From NCBI RefSeq assembly GCF_004361915.1, contig NZ_SNWP01000010.1, positions 1,080,050 through 1,144,049 of the forward strand: a stretch of 64,000 nt of DNA. The letters run 5' to 3'. Made by a program: the position numbers and the translations under genes. This DNA is from Sediminibacterium goheungense. GTDB taxonomy: Bacteria; Bacteroidota; Bacteroidia; Chitinophagales; Chitinophagaceae. The notes below the pieces were generated by a model. That model was not told the origin of the DNA. It saw only the letters and a list, made by a program, of their open reading frames with translations, and did no database searches. This document shows, piece by piece, positions 8,996-17,131 of the stretch. The stretch's first letter is position 1; each line of letters begins with the position of its first letter.

Positions 8996-10357
8996 ATGGC
9001 CACCGTTACCAGAGAAAACATTGGATTACTGACCGACAAATTGACTGTTACCCTCAATAAGGAAGATTATTTTCCGGGTTTTGAGCAGAGTCTGAAGAAA
9101 TACGCCAAAACTGCGAATATTCCTGGCTTTAGAAAAGGCATGGTTCCGGCCGGACTGGTTAAGAAAATGTATGGTCAGAGTGTTTTTACAGATGAAGTGT
9201 TGCGCACCATTGAAAAAGAACTGAATACCTACCTCACCAAAGAAGAACTGGATATTTTTGCCCAACCCCTTCCTTTAGACAATGATGCACGCTCACTGGA
9301 TATCAATAATCCGGCTGATGTTAGCTTCGCATTTGAGATTGGACTGAAACCCAGCTTCGATATTGATACCAAAAAAATCAAAGTAACCCGTTATGTAATC
9401 GACGTTACCGATGAAATGGTAAACCAGGAAATCGAGAGATTACAGGTACGCAATGGTAAAATGACAGAGCCAGAAGAAGTAACAGGAGATGACAATGTAC
9501 TGAATGTTACCTTCATTGAAAGCGATAAAGAGGGTAATGAAGTAGAAGGCGGCATCAAAAAAGACAATTCTTTACTGGTTAAATATTTTGAAGAGAAATT
9601 CCGCAAAAAACTGATCGGCAAGAAAAACAACGATACTGTTGTATTACAACTGGAGAAAGCATTTGAAGACAAGGAGAAAGAAGCTATCATTGCTGATTTA
9701 GGTCTTACTGCTGAAGACGGAAAACGTTATTTCAAATTATTGATTACCAAAGTTGGATTGGTAGAGAAAGCAGCACTGAATGCTGAGCTTTTTGCATCTG
9801 TTTATCCCAATGCCGAAATCACTACAGAAGACGCATTCCGTGCAGAAGTAAAAAAAGAAATTGAAAACTACTATGCACAGCAGTCGCGCAACCAGATTCA
9901 CGATCAGATTTATCACCATCTGGTAGACCATACCAGCATGGAGTTTCCTGAAAACTTTCTGAAGCGCTGGCTACAAACAGGTGGCGAGAAACCCAAAACT
10001 GCTGAAGAAGCTGAAAATGAATACCCAAGCTTTGTGAACCAACTTAAATGGACACTGGTAAGCAGCAAACTGGCAACTGATAATAAAATTGAAGTATTAC
10101 CGGACGATATCCGTGACTTCGCTAAACAACAACTATTCAGCTATATGGGCGGTCAGTTAGGCGCCCTGGGCGATAACCAGCAGTGGGTGGAAGATTATGC
10201 TAACCGCATGATGCAGGACAGGAAGTTTGTAGAAGATAGCTACCACCGCATCAGCACCGAAAAGCTTTTCGGATTACTGGAAACACAGGTAACTGCCAAA
10301 GAAGAAAGCATCAGTGCAGAAGCTTTTGCTGAAAAACTGCACCATCACCACCACTAA
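8996..10357 (+). CDS. tig: Trigger factor chaperone
   Basis: 453 residues, close to the 430-450 usual for the family. The ribosome-binding signature GFRKGMVP lies around residue 40. A middle domain with weak FKBP-type character (about 155-255) and a long helical C-terminal arm follow. It binds ribosomal protein L23 at the exit tunnel and holds nascent chains. The gene leads a tig-clpP-clpP-clpX cluster, the usual coupling of folding with degradation. An oddity is a natural C-terminus of five consecutive histidines just before the stop. Confidence 0.95.
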   Translation: MATVTRENIGLLTDKLTVTLNKEDYFPGFEQSLKKYAKTANIPGFRKGMVPAGLVKKMYGQSVFTDEVLRTIEKELNTYLTKEELDIFAQPLPLDNDARSLDINNPADVSFAFEIGLKPSFDIDTKKIKVTRYVIDVTDEMVNQEIERLQVRNGKMTEPEEVTGDDNVLNVTFIESDKEGNEVEGGIKKDNSLLVKYFEEKFRKKLIGKKNNDTVVLQLEKAFEDKEKEAIIADLGLTAEDGKRYFKLLITKVGLVEKAALNAELFASVYPNAEITTEDAFRAEVKKEIENYYAQQSRNQIHDQIYHHLVDHTSMEFPENFLKRWLQTGGEKPKTAEEAENEYPSFVNQLKWTLVSSKLATDNKIEVLPDDIRDFAKQQLFSYMGGQLGALGDNQQWVEDYANRMMQDRKFVEDSYHRISTEKLFGLLETQVTAKEESISAEAFAEKLHHHHH

Positions 10358-10368
10358 GAAGATTTGAA

Positions 10369-10461
10369 GATGTCTGATGGCGGATGTCTGATTTAAAATA
10401 TGGCCGGATGCTGAAGCATCCGGCTTTTTTATGCCAAATCCGACATCCGCCATCAGATATC
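10369..10461. repeat. Heptad-periodic inverted repeat around the tig terminator
   Basis: Arms at 10369-10394 and 10436-10461 pair over 26 bases with two non-Watson-Crick positions; the core TCTGATGGCGGATGTC is matched perfectly by its complement. Each arm is a run of 7-mers: TGTCTGA, TGGCGGA, TGTCTGA on the left, and TCCGACA, TCCGCCA, TCAGATA, TCCTAGA on the right. A second, intrinsic-terminator hairpin is nested in the loop. It lies between tig and clpP1. Confidence 0.8.
10403..10430 (+). terminator. Intrinsic terminator of tig
   Basis: Stem GCCGGATGC/GCATCCGGC of 9 bp with loop TGAA, followed by six T. It lies 45 bases after the tig stop and inside a larger heptad-repeat stem, so the two hairpins may compete or stack. 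Confidence 0.85.
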
Positions 10462-10572
10462 CTAGATTTCCTCCTGACTTGTTGTCGTAAAAACAGCTTT
10501 GCACAGTATTTGAACATTGTTTTCTCCTGTGAAATTGCAAATCACTTATCTTCAAAGCGTAAATCGAAACAT

Positions 10573-11274
10573 ATGAATTTTGGAAAAGAGTTTGAGCAGT
10601 ATGCCGTAAAGCACCATGGCATCAGCAGTGCCACCCTGTACAATTACCAGCAGCACCATAATGTAACCAACCTTACACCTTATATTATCGAAGAAAGGCC
10701 CCTGAATGTAGCCAGTATGGATGTATTCAGCCGTTTGATGATGGACCGGATCATTTTTATGGGAGAGGGTATCAATGATTATGTAGCGAATATTGTTACT
10801 GCACAGTTGCTGTTTCTGGAAAGTACCGACAGAACACGCGATATCCAGATGTATATCAACAGCCCCGGTGGAAGTGTATATGCCGGCCTTGGTATTTATG
10901 ATACCATGCAGTTTATTGGTCCGGATGTAGCGACCATTTGTACCGGTATGGCGGCCAGCATGGGTCAGATTTTACTGTGCGCAGGTGTAAAAGGCAAAAG
11001 AACAGCGCTGAAACACAGCCGTATCATGATGCACCAGCCAAGTGGAGCTATCGGCGGACAGGCTACCGATATCGAGATCACTGCCAGAGAGATCAAGAAA
11101 CTGAAACAGGAACTGTATTCCATCACGGCTTACCATACCGGTAAAGAGGTGGAAACCATTGCCAAAGACAGCGATCGTGATTTCTGGATGACGGCCCAGG
11201 AAGCCAAAGAATATGGCCTGGTAGACGAGGTATTATTAACGAATCCAAGAAAGGAAAAAAAGGCTAATAGCTAA
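10573..11274 (+). CDS. clpP: ATP-dependent Clp protease proteolytic subunit (first copy)
   Basis: 233 residues from the ATG at 10573. The open frame extends upstream, but that part is the tig terminator region and is not ClpP-like. The catalytic triad is in place: Ser in MAASMGQ, His in MMHQPS, Asp in DSDRDFW. The N-terminal region that forms the axial loops and hydrophobic binding pocket (DVFSRLMMDRIIFM) looks normal, so this copy should form standard tetradecamers and dock ClpX. The last codons before the stop already belong to a heptad-repeat array. Confidence 0.95.
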   Translation: MNFGKEFEQYAVKHHGISSATLYNYQQHHNVTNLTPYIIEERPLNVASMDVFSRLMMDRIIFMGEGINDYVANIVTAQLLFLESTDRTRDIQMYINSPGGSVYAGLGIYDTMQFIGPDVATICTGMAASMGQILLCAGVKGKRTALKHSRIMMHQPSGAIGGQATDIEITAREIKKLKQELYSITAYHTGKEVETIAKDSDRDFWMTAQEAKEYGLVDEVLLTNPRKEKKANS

Positions 11275-11355
11275 AGGAGGATAGCGGATAGCTAATAGTT
11301 CATAGCAAATAAATAAGTTTTTACTATTCGCTATAAGCCATTCACCATAAGCCAA
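11263..11355. repeat. Heptad-repeat element between the clpP genes
   Basis: Left arm 11263-11311 is seven consecutive 7-mers, mostly of the form GNNNATA (GCTAATA, GCGGATA, GTTCATA, GCAAATA). The right arm 11321-11355 is five more (TTACTAT, TCGCTAT, AAGCCAT, TCACCAT, AAGCCAA), partly complementary to the left. The first repeat units encode the C-terminal residues and stop of clpP1. Confidence 0.8.
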
Positions 11356-11364
11356 AATCAACCA

Positions 11365-11400
11365 TTTTCAAATTTTCAAATTAACCAATTTTCAAATTAA
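11365..11400. repeat. Octamer tandem repeat TTTTCAAA before clpP2
   Basis: TTTTCAAA, TTTTCAAA, TTAACCAA and TTTTCAAA follow in an exact 8-base period up to the ATG at 11402. The AT-rich run probably forms the unstructured leader needed for clpP2 translation. It directly follows the heptad element. Confidence 0.65.
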
Positions 11401-11401
11401 C

Positions 11402-12034
11402 ATGTCACACCTAAAATATATCAATCCTTTTCTCATGGAAGATGAGGAAGAGAATGAACCAAAAGAGGATAAGCAGGAACAACCCGGTTTTATGATGAAG
11501 AAGATGGAAAAACTCTTCTTCGAAAAAAGAGCTGTTTACCTGTGGGGGCCTGTAGAAGACAAATCAGCCCGCGATGTGGTAAGTAAAATACTCTTACTCG
11601 ATGCGGATAAACCAGGAGAAGAAATTAAGTTCTACATCAATAGTCCTGGCGGTGTAGTAACCAGTGGTATGGTCATTTATGATACCATTAAAATGATCCA
11701 AAGCCCGGTAAGCACCATTTGTATGGGACTGGCTGCCAGTATGGGGTCTATTTTACTGAGTGCCGGTACTAAAGGCAAACGTTTTATTTACCCGCATGCA
11801 GAAGTGATGATACACCAGCCGAGCATAGGTGGTTATTTTCAGGCTACCAGTGCCGATATTGAAATTCATGCAGAACAGATCCGCAAAACCAAAGAACTGG
11901 GCGCCAGAATACTGGCCGAAAACTGTGGTAAGACAGTGGATCAGATCATGAAAGACTTTGACCGCGATTACTGGATGAATGCTACAGAAGCTGTAGAATA
12001 TGGCATTGTAGACGGTATTTTATCCAAAATATAG
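11402..12034 (+). CDS. clpP: ATP-dependent Clp protease proteolytic subunit (second, divergent copy)
   Basis: 210 residues. The triad is kept (Ser in LAASMGS, His in MIHQPS, Asp in DFDRDYW). The N-terminus differs from the first ClpP: an acidic stretch (EDEEENEPKEDKQEQ) and FFEKRAVYLWGPV replace the usual axial-loop sequence. This suggests a partner subunit that forms a mixed barrel or docks another ATPase. It lies 127 bases after clpP1 and 120 before clpX, all co-directional. It could be read either as a second active peptidase or as a regulatory ring. Confidence 0.92.
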   Translation: MSHLKYINPFLMEDEEENEPKEDKQEQPGFMMKKMEKLFFEKRAVYLWGPVEDKSARDVVSKILLLDADKPGEEIKFYINSPGGVVTSGMVIYDTIKMIQSPVSTICMGLAASMGSILLSAGTKGKRFIYPHAEVMIHQPSIGGYFQATSADIEIHAEQIRKTKELGARILAENCGKTVDQIMKDFDRDYWMNATEAVEYGIVDGILSKI

Positions 12035-12060
12035 CCCGTTTAACCTTTTTTACCGATTTT

Positions 12061-12088
12061 AACCCCGTTTGGTCGACCGAACGGGGTT
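12061..12088. promoter_or_regulatory. 28-bp palindrome abutting the clpX promoter
   Basis: The 28 bases form a near-perfect palindrome: outer arms AACCCCGTT/AACGGGGTT, inner GGTCGACC, and a single T-G pair between. No T-run follows on either strand, so it is a poor intrinsic terminator. It contains the candidate TTTG (12068-12071) and touches the -7 box, the right place for an operator. Confidence 0.55.
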
Positions 12089-12095
12089 AACTTTG
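12088..12095 (+). promoter_or_regulatory. -7 box TAACTTTG of the clpX promoter
   Basis: TAACTTTG fits TAnnTTTG exactly. A TTTG lies 16 bases upstream, slightly short of the usual 19-20. The start at 12155 would have a leader of about 50 bases with an AAAGGAG tract at 12129-12135. Confidence 0.6.
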
Positions 12096-12154
12096 CAACA
12101 TAAGCATCAAAAAGCGTGTCTTTCCTGTAAAGGAGCGAAACACAGATTTATAAT

Positions 12155-13396
12155 ATGGCAAAAGCGAATCATTTACATTGTTCTTTCTGCGGCAGAAACC
12201 GTGATGAGGTTAAGATCCTGATCGCCGGACAGGAAGGGCATATCTGTGAGAATTGTGTGGAGCATGCACAGGAAATCATTGTTCAGGAATTAAGTAGCAA
12301 AGCAGATAAAACCAATGGAGGTTCTGGGTTTAAACTCAATGTACGTAAGCCAGCAGAGATCAAGAAATTTCTGGACGAATATGTGATTGGTCAGGATGAT
12401 GCGAAAAAGGTTTTATCAGTAGCTGTCTATAATCATTTCAAACGCGTAACCCAGAAGCAACAACCGGATGATATTGAAATCGAAAAAAGCAATATCATTA
12501 TGGTGGGCGAAACAGGTACAGGTAAAACATTATTGGCCAAAACCATCGCCCGCTTACTCAATGTGCCTTTTGCCATTGTAGATGCCACGGTATTTACAGA
12601 AGCTGGCTATGTAGGGGAAGATGTAGAAAGCATGCTTACCCGTTTACTGCAAAACTGCAATTACGATGTAACAGCTGCTGAACGCGGTATTGTTTACGTA
12701 GATGAGATCGACAAAATTGCCCGCAAAGGCGATAACCCATCTATTACACGTGATGTAAGCGGAGAAGGTGTGCAACAGGGATTATTGAAAATGCTGGAAG
12801 GAACGGAAGTACTGGTACCACCACAAGGTGGCAGAAAACATCCTGAACAGAAAATGATAAAAGTAGACACCAAAAACATCCTCTTCATCTGTGGAGGTGC
12901 TTTTGATGGTATCGATAAAGTAATTGCCAGAAGGGTAAATACCAATGCCATTGGTTTCAGTGTAAACAAAGAAGAACAGGAAATGCAGCGTAAAAACCTG
13001 CTCCAGTTTATCAATGCACAGGATCTGAAAAGTTTTGGTCTCATTCCCGAATTGCTGGGCCGCTTACCGGTAGTAACACATTTAAATCCGCTTGATCAGG
13101 ATACCTTGAGAAGCATCCTCACAGAACCTAAAAATTCACTGATCAAACAATATACCCGTCTCTTTGAACTGGAAGGTATCGAACTCATTATTGATAAAGA
13201 AGTGCTCGACTTCATGGTAGCAAAAGCACTGGAGTATAAACTGGGTGCACGCGGTTTACGAAGCATCTGTGAAAGTATTTTAACCGATGCCATGTTCGAA
13301 CTTCCCGGTACAGAAACCAAACAGCTGCACGTTACAAAAATTTATGCTGAACAAATGTTTAATAAAAGCAAACTCAGTGCACTGAAAGTAGCCTAG
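12155..13396 (+). CDS. clpX: Clp protease ATP-binding subunit ClpX
   Basis: 413 residues. The N-terminal C4 zinc finger (CSFCGRN ... CENC, about 9-37) marks ClpX rather than HslU. Walker A GETGTGKT, Walker [10 protein letters not shown], sensor and arginine residues ([19 protein letters not shown]) follow. It unfolds tagged proteins and feeds them to ClpP, whose two genes lie immediately upstream. It has its own promoter behind a palindrome, so it may be expressed separately from the clpP genes. A terminator follows at 13455. Confidence 0.97.
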   Translation: MAKANHLHCSFCGRNRDEVKILIAGQEGHICENCVEHAQEIIVQELSSKADKTNGGSGFKLNVRKPAEIKKFLDEYVIGQDDAKKVLSVAVYNHFKRVTQKQQPDDIEIEKSNIIMVGETGTGKTLLAKTIARLLNVPFAIVDATVFTEAGYVGEDVESMLTRLLQNCNYDVTAAERGIVYVDEIDKIARKGDNPSITRDVSGEGVQQGLLKMLEGTEVLVPPQGGRKHPEQKMIKVDTKNILFICGGAFDGIDKVIARRVNTNAIGFSVNKEEQEMQRKNLLQFINAQDLKSFGLIPELLGRLPVVTHLNPLDQDTLRSILTEPKNSLIKQYTRLFELEGIELIIDKEVLDFMVAKALEYKLGARGLRSICESILTDAMFELPGTETKQLHVTKIYAEQMFNKSKLSALKVA

Positions 13397-13454
13397 GGAA
13401 CAGAAGAACAGAGAAACAGAGGAATAAGGAATTTCCAAATAAGGAAGTATATAT

Positions 13455-13487
13455 AAAGCGATGGGAATAACTTCTTATCGCTTTTTT
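13455..13487 (+). terminator. Intrinsic terminator of clpX
   Basis: Arms AAAGCGAT and ATCGCTTT (8 bp) enclose a 14-base loop and run into a stretch of T residues, 58 bases after the clpX stop. Confidence 0.7.
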
Positions 13488-13513
13488 GTTGAGAGCCATT
13501 ATTTTGCAACTGA

Positions 13514-13569
13514 TTATTCATTGACCATTGACCATTGACCATTGACCATTAATCATTCACCATTCACAC
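13514..13569. repeat. Tandem heptad array TTGACCA
   Basis: Eight consecutive 7-mers: TTATTCA, four exact TTGACCA, TTAATCA, TTCACCA and TTCACAC. The array ends 8 bases before the start of a 53-codon gene and follows a weak -7-like box (TATTTTG at 13500-13506), so it would be a 5' leader. It has no facing arm, unlike most other heptad elements here. Confidence 0.85.
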
Positions 13570-13577
13570 AAAGTAAT

Positions 13578-13739
13578 ATGAACGAACTTATTCAAAGATT
13601 AACTGCTGAAGCAGGTCTTACCCCCGAGCAGGCACAGAAAGCTGTGGCAACCATTGCCGGTTTTGTAAAAGAGAAATTCCCGATGCTGGGTGGTGCAGTA
13701 GATCAGATTTTTGCTGCAGGTACAAAAGAAGATGAATAA
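13578..13739 (+). CDS. Small conserved-looking helical protein
   Basis: 53 residues from the ATG at 13578. The open frame starts earlier, but that part translates the heptad array. The sequence is a helix-rich domain (ELIQRLTAEAGLTPEQAQKA ... KFPMLGGAVDQIF) of the kind found in small DUF2267/DUF2780-like proteins, ending in acidic residues. No catalytic or metal motif is visible. Function unknown. It stands alone between clpX and a convergent MmcQ/YjbR gene. Confidence 0.6.
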   Translation: MNELIQRLTAEAGLTPEQAQKAVATIAGFVKEKFPMLGGAVDQIFAAGTKEDE

Positions 13740-13748
13740 TACAAAAGT

Positions 13749-13811
13749 TTCTGTTTTTCTGTGTGTTCTGTGGCGATGCATCTTGCCACTGAGTACACAG
13801 AAAACACAGAA
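13749..13811. terminator. Long imperfect hairpin between convergent genes (heptad-type)
   Basis: Arms 13749-13774 and 13785-13811 (words such as TTCTGTG and CACAGAA) pair over about 26 bases with one gap and a few mismatches around a 10-base loop. It fills the space between two convergent genes and could end transcription from both sides. Confidence 0.6.
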
Positions 13812-13816
13812 GCGAT

Positions 13817-14146
13817 TTATTTTCTTTTTTTCGCCACCAGCCTATAAGAATGCTCAATACATTCTTTTAATTGCAGGGTAGACAGGACTCCATCTACTAC
13901 TATCGTGTTCCAATGTTTTTTATTCATGTGGTAACCGGGTAATACAGATTGCGGGTATTGTTCTCTCAACTCCACAGCCAGATCAGGATCACATTTCACA
14001 TTAAACTGAACCGGATCGTTTTCCAGCCCCATCAGGAAAAATATTTTCCCGTCAACCTTATACACCAATGTATCGGGACCGAAAGGTGTAACTTCTTCCA
14101 CATCATTTAGTGAAAGCACATAGTCGCGGAGTGCTTCGATATGCAT
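13817..14146 (-). CDS. MmcQ/YjbR family protein
   Basis: 109 residues, the normal length for the MmcQ/YjbR (CyaY-like fold) family. Recognisable segments are VEEVTPFGPDTLVYKVDGKIFFLM, VQFNVKCDPDLA and the closing PGYHMNKKHWNTIV. Members are often annotated as DNA-binding, but the molecular role is not settled. The gene is downstream of korA on the same strand, separated by a 15-bp hairpin, so it is probably transcribed on its own. Confidence 0.85.
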   Translation of the reverse strand: MHIEALRDYVLSLNDVEEVTPFGPDTLVYKVDGKIFFLMGLENDPVQFNVKCDPDLAVELREQYPQSVLPGYHMNKKHWNTIVVDGVLSTLQLKECIEHSYRLVAKKRK

Positions 14147-14161
14147 GGGTGGAAATTAAAA

Positions 14162-14208
14162 ATGCAAAAGTCAAAAGTCAAAACGGTAAGATGTTTTGAC
14201 TTTTGCAT
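14162..14208. repeat. Heptad-type inverted repeat after korA
   Basis: Perfect 15-bp arms, ATGCAAAAGTCAAAA (14162-14176) and its complement (14194-14208). The unit GTCAAAA is repeated with a 7-base period. Read on the minus strand, the hairpin is followed by TTTTT, so it can serve as the korA terminator. Confidence 0.75.
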
Positions 14209-14228
14209 GCTGGTTTTTGAATTTTTAT

Positions 14229-16079
14229 TTATTTTATCAGATCCTTCACCGCAGTCACCAATTCGCCTTTTGTAATCGGTATACCCATGATCTTGTTATA
14301 TGCTTTCGCATCTACCAGGAACTGGTCACGGATTATCTTGATGAGTTGACCATTATTGATTTCAGGAACCAGTACATGCTCAAAATTGCGGATCATATCA
14401 CCCAGGTTTTTAGGGAAGGGGCGCAGGTAACGTATATGCGCATGGCTCACCGCCACACCTTCTGCCTGTAATTCCTGTACGGCACTTTTAATGGCACCAT
14501 AGGTAGAACCCCATCCCAGCACCAGTACTTTTCCTTTTTCTGGTCCGCTATCTAATGTTTGCAGCGGAATATAATCTGCAATCTTATCTACTTTGGCCTG
14601 ACGGGTTTTCACCATATGCTGGTGATTCTCCGGTTCATAATTTACATTACCGGTAACATCCTGTTTCTCCAAACCACCTATACGGTGTTCAAGACCTGGT
14701 GTACCAGGTACTGCCCATGGACGTACCAATTTTTCATCACGCTTATAAGGCATGAATTTTTCTTCTCCCTCTGCCAACCCCTTTTTAAAGGCAACCGTAA
14801 TAGGCTGCAGATCAGCAGCAGATGGAAACTTCCAGGGTTCTGCTCCATTGGCTATATAACCATCACTTAACAGGATAACAGGTGTCATATGCTGCACCGC
14901 TATTCTTACCGCTTCATAAGCTACATCAAAGCAGTCGCTCGGCGTAGAGGAAGCTATAACAGGCATTGGGCATTCTCCGTTTCTACCGTAATAGGCCTGC
15001 AATAAATCGCTCTGTTCTGTTTTGGTAGGTAAACCGGTGGATGGGCCACCACGTTGAATATTTATGATTACCAATGGGATCTCCAGCATCACTGCAAGTC
15101 CCATAGCTTCGGTTTTCAGGGCCATACCCGGGCCAGATGTTGTGGTAATGCCCAGTGAACCGCCATAGCTGGCACCGATCGCTGAAGTAATCCCTGCAAT
15201 TTCATCTTCTGCCTGAAAAGTGCGTACACCAAATGCTTTATGCTTACTCAGTTCATGCAGAATATCTGAGGCGGGTGTGATGGGATAGGTTCCAAGAAAA
15301 ATAGGGAGACCACTTTTATCGCTTGCAGCAATCAAGCCCATCGATAATGCCTGGTTGCCCATGATACTGCGATAAACACCCGGACTCATTTTTGCCTTTT
15401 CTACTTTATAACGGGTAGTGAAAGATTCAGTGGTATCACCATAATGATAACCTGCCTGCAATACTTTGATATTACTCTGCAGGATCACATCTTTTTTACC
15501 GAATTTCTCTTTCAGGAAGTCAATGGTGTTATCGAGACTGCGGTTATACATCCAGTATAACAGTCCCAGTACAAACATATTTTTTGCCCGGTCTCTTTCT
15601 TTGGTACCGAGTTCTGTGAATTCTTTGAGGGCCTCACGGGTAAGTTTTGTAACATCTACTTTGGTGAGTTCATACCCATCAAGGCTACCGTCTTCCAGTG
15701 GATGAACGCCATCGGGATAATTGGCAAGTCTGAGATTTTTTGCATCAAAACCATCAATATTGGCTATGATTTTACCACCTGGCTTAATGCTTTTGAGGTT
15801 TACTTTCAGTGCAGCCGCATTCATGGCTACCAATACGTCACAAAGATCGCCCGGTGTAAAAACCCTGTCGCTTGAAAAACGCAACTGAAAACCACTTACA
15901 CCCGGAAGTGTACCGATCGGAGCCCTGATCTCAGCGGGGAAATCAGGAAAAGTAGCCAGATCAATACCCAGCAGGGCTGTATTATTAGTGAACTGCTGAC
16001 CCGTTAACTGCATACCATCGCCACTGTCACCGGCAAATTTTATCACGACATCCTGTAGAAGCGTTTCTTTTCTTTCCAT
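14229..16079 (-). CDS. korA: 2-oxoacid:ferredoxin oxidoreductase, fused gamma-alpha subunit
   Basis: 616 residues. The N-terminal gamma-type domain (FAGDSGDGMQLTGQQF, about 13-28, to about 190) is fused to the alpha pyrimidine-binding domain (TYPITPASDILHEL; FQAEDEIAGITSAIGASYGG; TTSGPGMALKTEA). A C-terminal domain follows (VLVLGWGSTYGAI). It should work with a TPP- and FeS-binding beta subunit (KorB) to convert 2-oxoglutarate or a related oxoacid to the acyl-CoA with ferredoxin. Bacteroidota usually encode korB directly downstream, but here an unrelated gene follows and none lies in the window. The exact oxoacid is not determined by sequence. Confidence 0.88.
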   Translation of the reverse strand: MERKETLLQDVVIKFAGDSGDGMQLTGQQFTNNTALLGIDLATFPDFPAEIRAPIGTLPGVSGFQLRFSSDRVFTPGDLCDVLVAMNAAALKVNLKSIKPGGKIIANIDGFDAKNLRLANYPDGVHPLEDGSLDGYELTKVDVTKLTREALKEFTELGTKERDRAKNMFVLGLLYWMYNRSLDNTIDFLKEKFGKKDVILQSNIKVLQAGYHYGDTTESFTTRYKVEKAKMSPGVYRSIMGNQALSMGLIAASDKSGLPIFLGTYPITPASDILHELSKHKAFGVRTFQAEDEIAGITSAIGASYGGSLGITTTSGPGMALKTEAMGLAVMLEIPLVIINIQRGGPSTGLPTKTEQSDLLQAYYGRNGECPMPVIASSTPSDCFDVAYEAVRIAVQHMTPVILLSDGYIANGAEPWKFPSAADLQPITVAFKKGLAEGEEKFMPYKRDEKLVRPWAVPGTPGLEHRIGGLEKQDVTGNVNYEPENHQHMVKTRQAKVDKIADYIPLQTLDSGPEKGKVLVLGWGSTYGAIKSAVQELQAEGVAVSHAHIRYLRPFPKNLGDMIRNFEHVLVPEINNGQLIKIIRDQFLVDAKAYNKIMGIPITKGELVTAVKDLIK

Positions 16080-16256
16080 CAGCTTAATTTATAAGGCAAA
16101 GTTAGTTGATTGACGAATGATCAATGTCGTTTTTTGGTCAAAGCATGCTTTTAAAGGTTATAACTGAATTCGTTTTAGTTAAAATATTGTATTCCTGCCG
16201 ATTTTCAAAGCAAGACCGCCAGAATTGCGTAACTTAGTATAATAAAAGATATATAT

Positions 16257-17024
16257 ATGGCTTTATTCAAATCGGGTAACCCTACCCTTACTGAAAAGAT
16301 GTTTAATAAAACCCTGCACAGCGAAGCTGCTGCACAAGGTGTGATGAGTGTAAGAGGTACCATCAACAAATTCGGCTTTCTCATGTTGATGGTAATTGGT
16401 TCGGCATCCTATACATGGTATTTATTCGAGCAACTCAACCAGGGTTTAATGACAACCCTGATGATCGTAGGTGCTATTGGTGGTTTAATTACTGGTCTGG
16501 TAATTGCCTTTAAACCCAACTGGGCACAATATGCGGCACCTGCTTATGGCATTTTGCAGGGTTTCTTTATTGGTGGCATATCGGCCATACTGAATGATGC
16601 ATTTGCCGATAAATATCCCGGACTGGTTATGCAGGCAGTAGGTTTAACTTTTGGTGTTGCTATTTCTATGTTCCTGTTATACAATTTCCGGATCATCAAA
16701 CCAACACAACGCTTTAAATCAATCATTATATCTGCCACCATTGGTATTGCTGTATTTTACCTGATTACTATGTTATTAAGGCTGTTCGGTGTAACGGTTA
16801 GCTTTATGTACGACAGCAGTTGGCTTAGCATAGGTATCAGCCTGTTTATCGTAATCATCGCAGCACTGAACCTGATCATGGATTTTGAACAAATTGAACA
16901 GGGCGCAGAAATGGGTGCGCCAAAATTCATGGAATGGTATGGCGCATTTGGTTTACTCGTTACCATTGTATGGTTGTACATTGAAATATTGAAACTGCTG
17001 AGTAAACTTGGCAGCCGCGATTAA
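16257..17024 (+). CDS. Bax inhibitor-1/YccA family membrane protein
   Basis: 255 residues with about seven membrane segments. The pattern fits the YccA/BI-1 (TMBIM) family, including GILQGFFIGGISAI and the acidic MDFEQIEQGAEMGAPKFMEWYGAFGL loop before the last helix, where the pH-sensing Asp residues sit in characterised members. Family members form calcium-leak channels or bind FtsH. The bacterial role is unclear. It is monocistronic, with a terminator at 17044. Confidence 0.9.
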   Translation: MALFKSGNPTLTEKMFNKTLHSEAAAQGVMSVRGTINKFGFLMLMVIGSASYTWYLFEQLNQGLMTTLMIVGAIGGLITGLVIAFKPNWAQYAAPAYGILQGFFIGGISAILNDAFADKYPGLVMQAVGLTFGVAISMFLLYNFRIIKPTQRFKSIIISATIGIAVFYLITMLLRLFGVTVSFMYDSSWLSIGISLFIVIIAALNLIMDFEQIEQGAEMGAPKFMEWYGAFGLLVTIVWLYIEILKLLSKLGSRD

Positions 17025-17043
17025 TACTATCCATTTAATTTTG

Positions 17044-17078
17044 AAAAAACCATTCCCTATCAGGCGGATGGTTTTTTT
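17044..17078 (+). terminator. Intrinsic terminator after the BI-1 gene
   Basis: AAAAAACCAT pairs with ATGGTTTTTT around a 14-base loop that can itself fold, ending in seven T. It lies 20 bases after the stop codon. Confidence 0.75.
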
Positions 17079-17131
17079 ATATCCGCTATTGCTGCAATAC
17101 GATTAACTTAGTCTTTCTTTAATTCGCCCTC

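Noticed and set aside
10343..10357. His-tag vector contamination at the tig C-terminus
   Set aside because: The stop is followed by native terminator and the clpP gene, with no vector sequence.
10384..10572. N-terminal extension of clpP1 by about 60 codons
   Set aside because: It translates the tig terminator and heptad repeat and does not resemble ClpP; the ATG at 10573 begins the family-like sequence.
13514..13569. CRISPR array
   Set aside because: Repeats are 7 bases with no spacers and no cas genes in the window.
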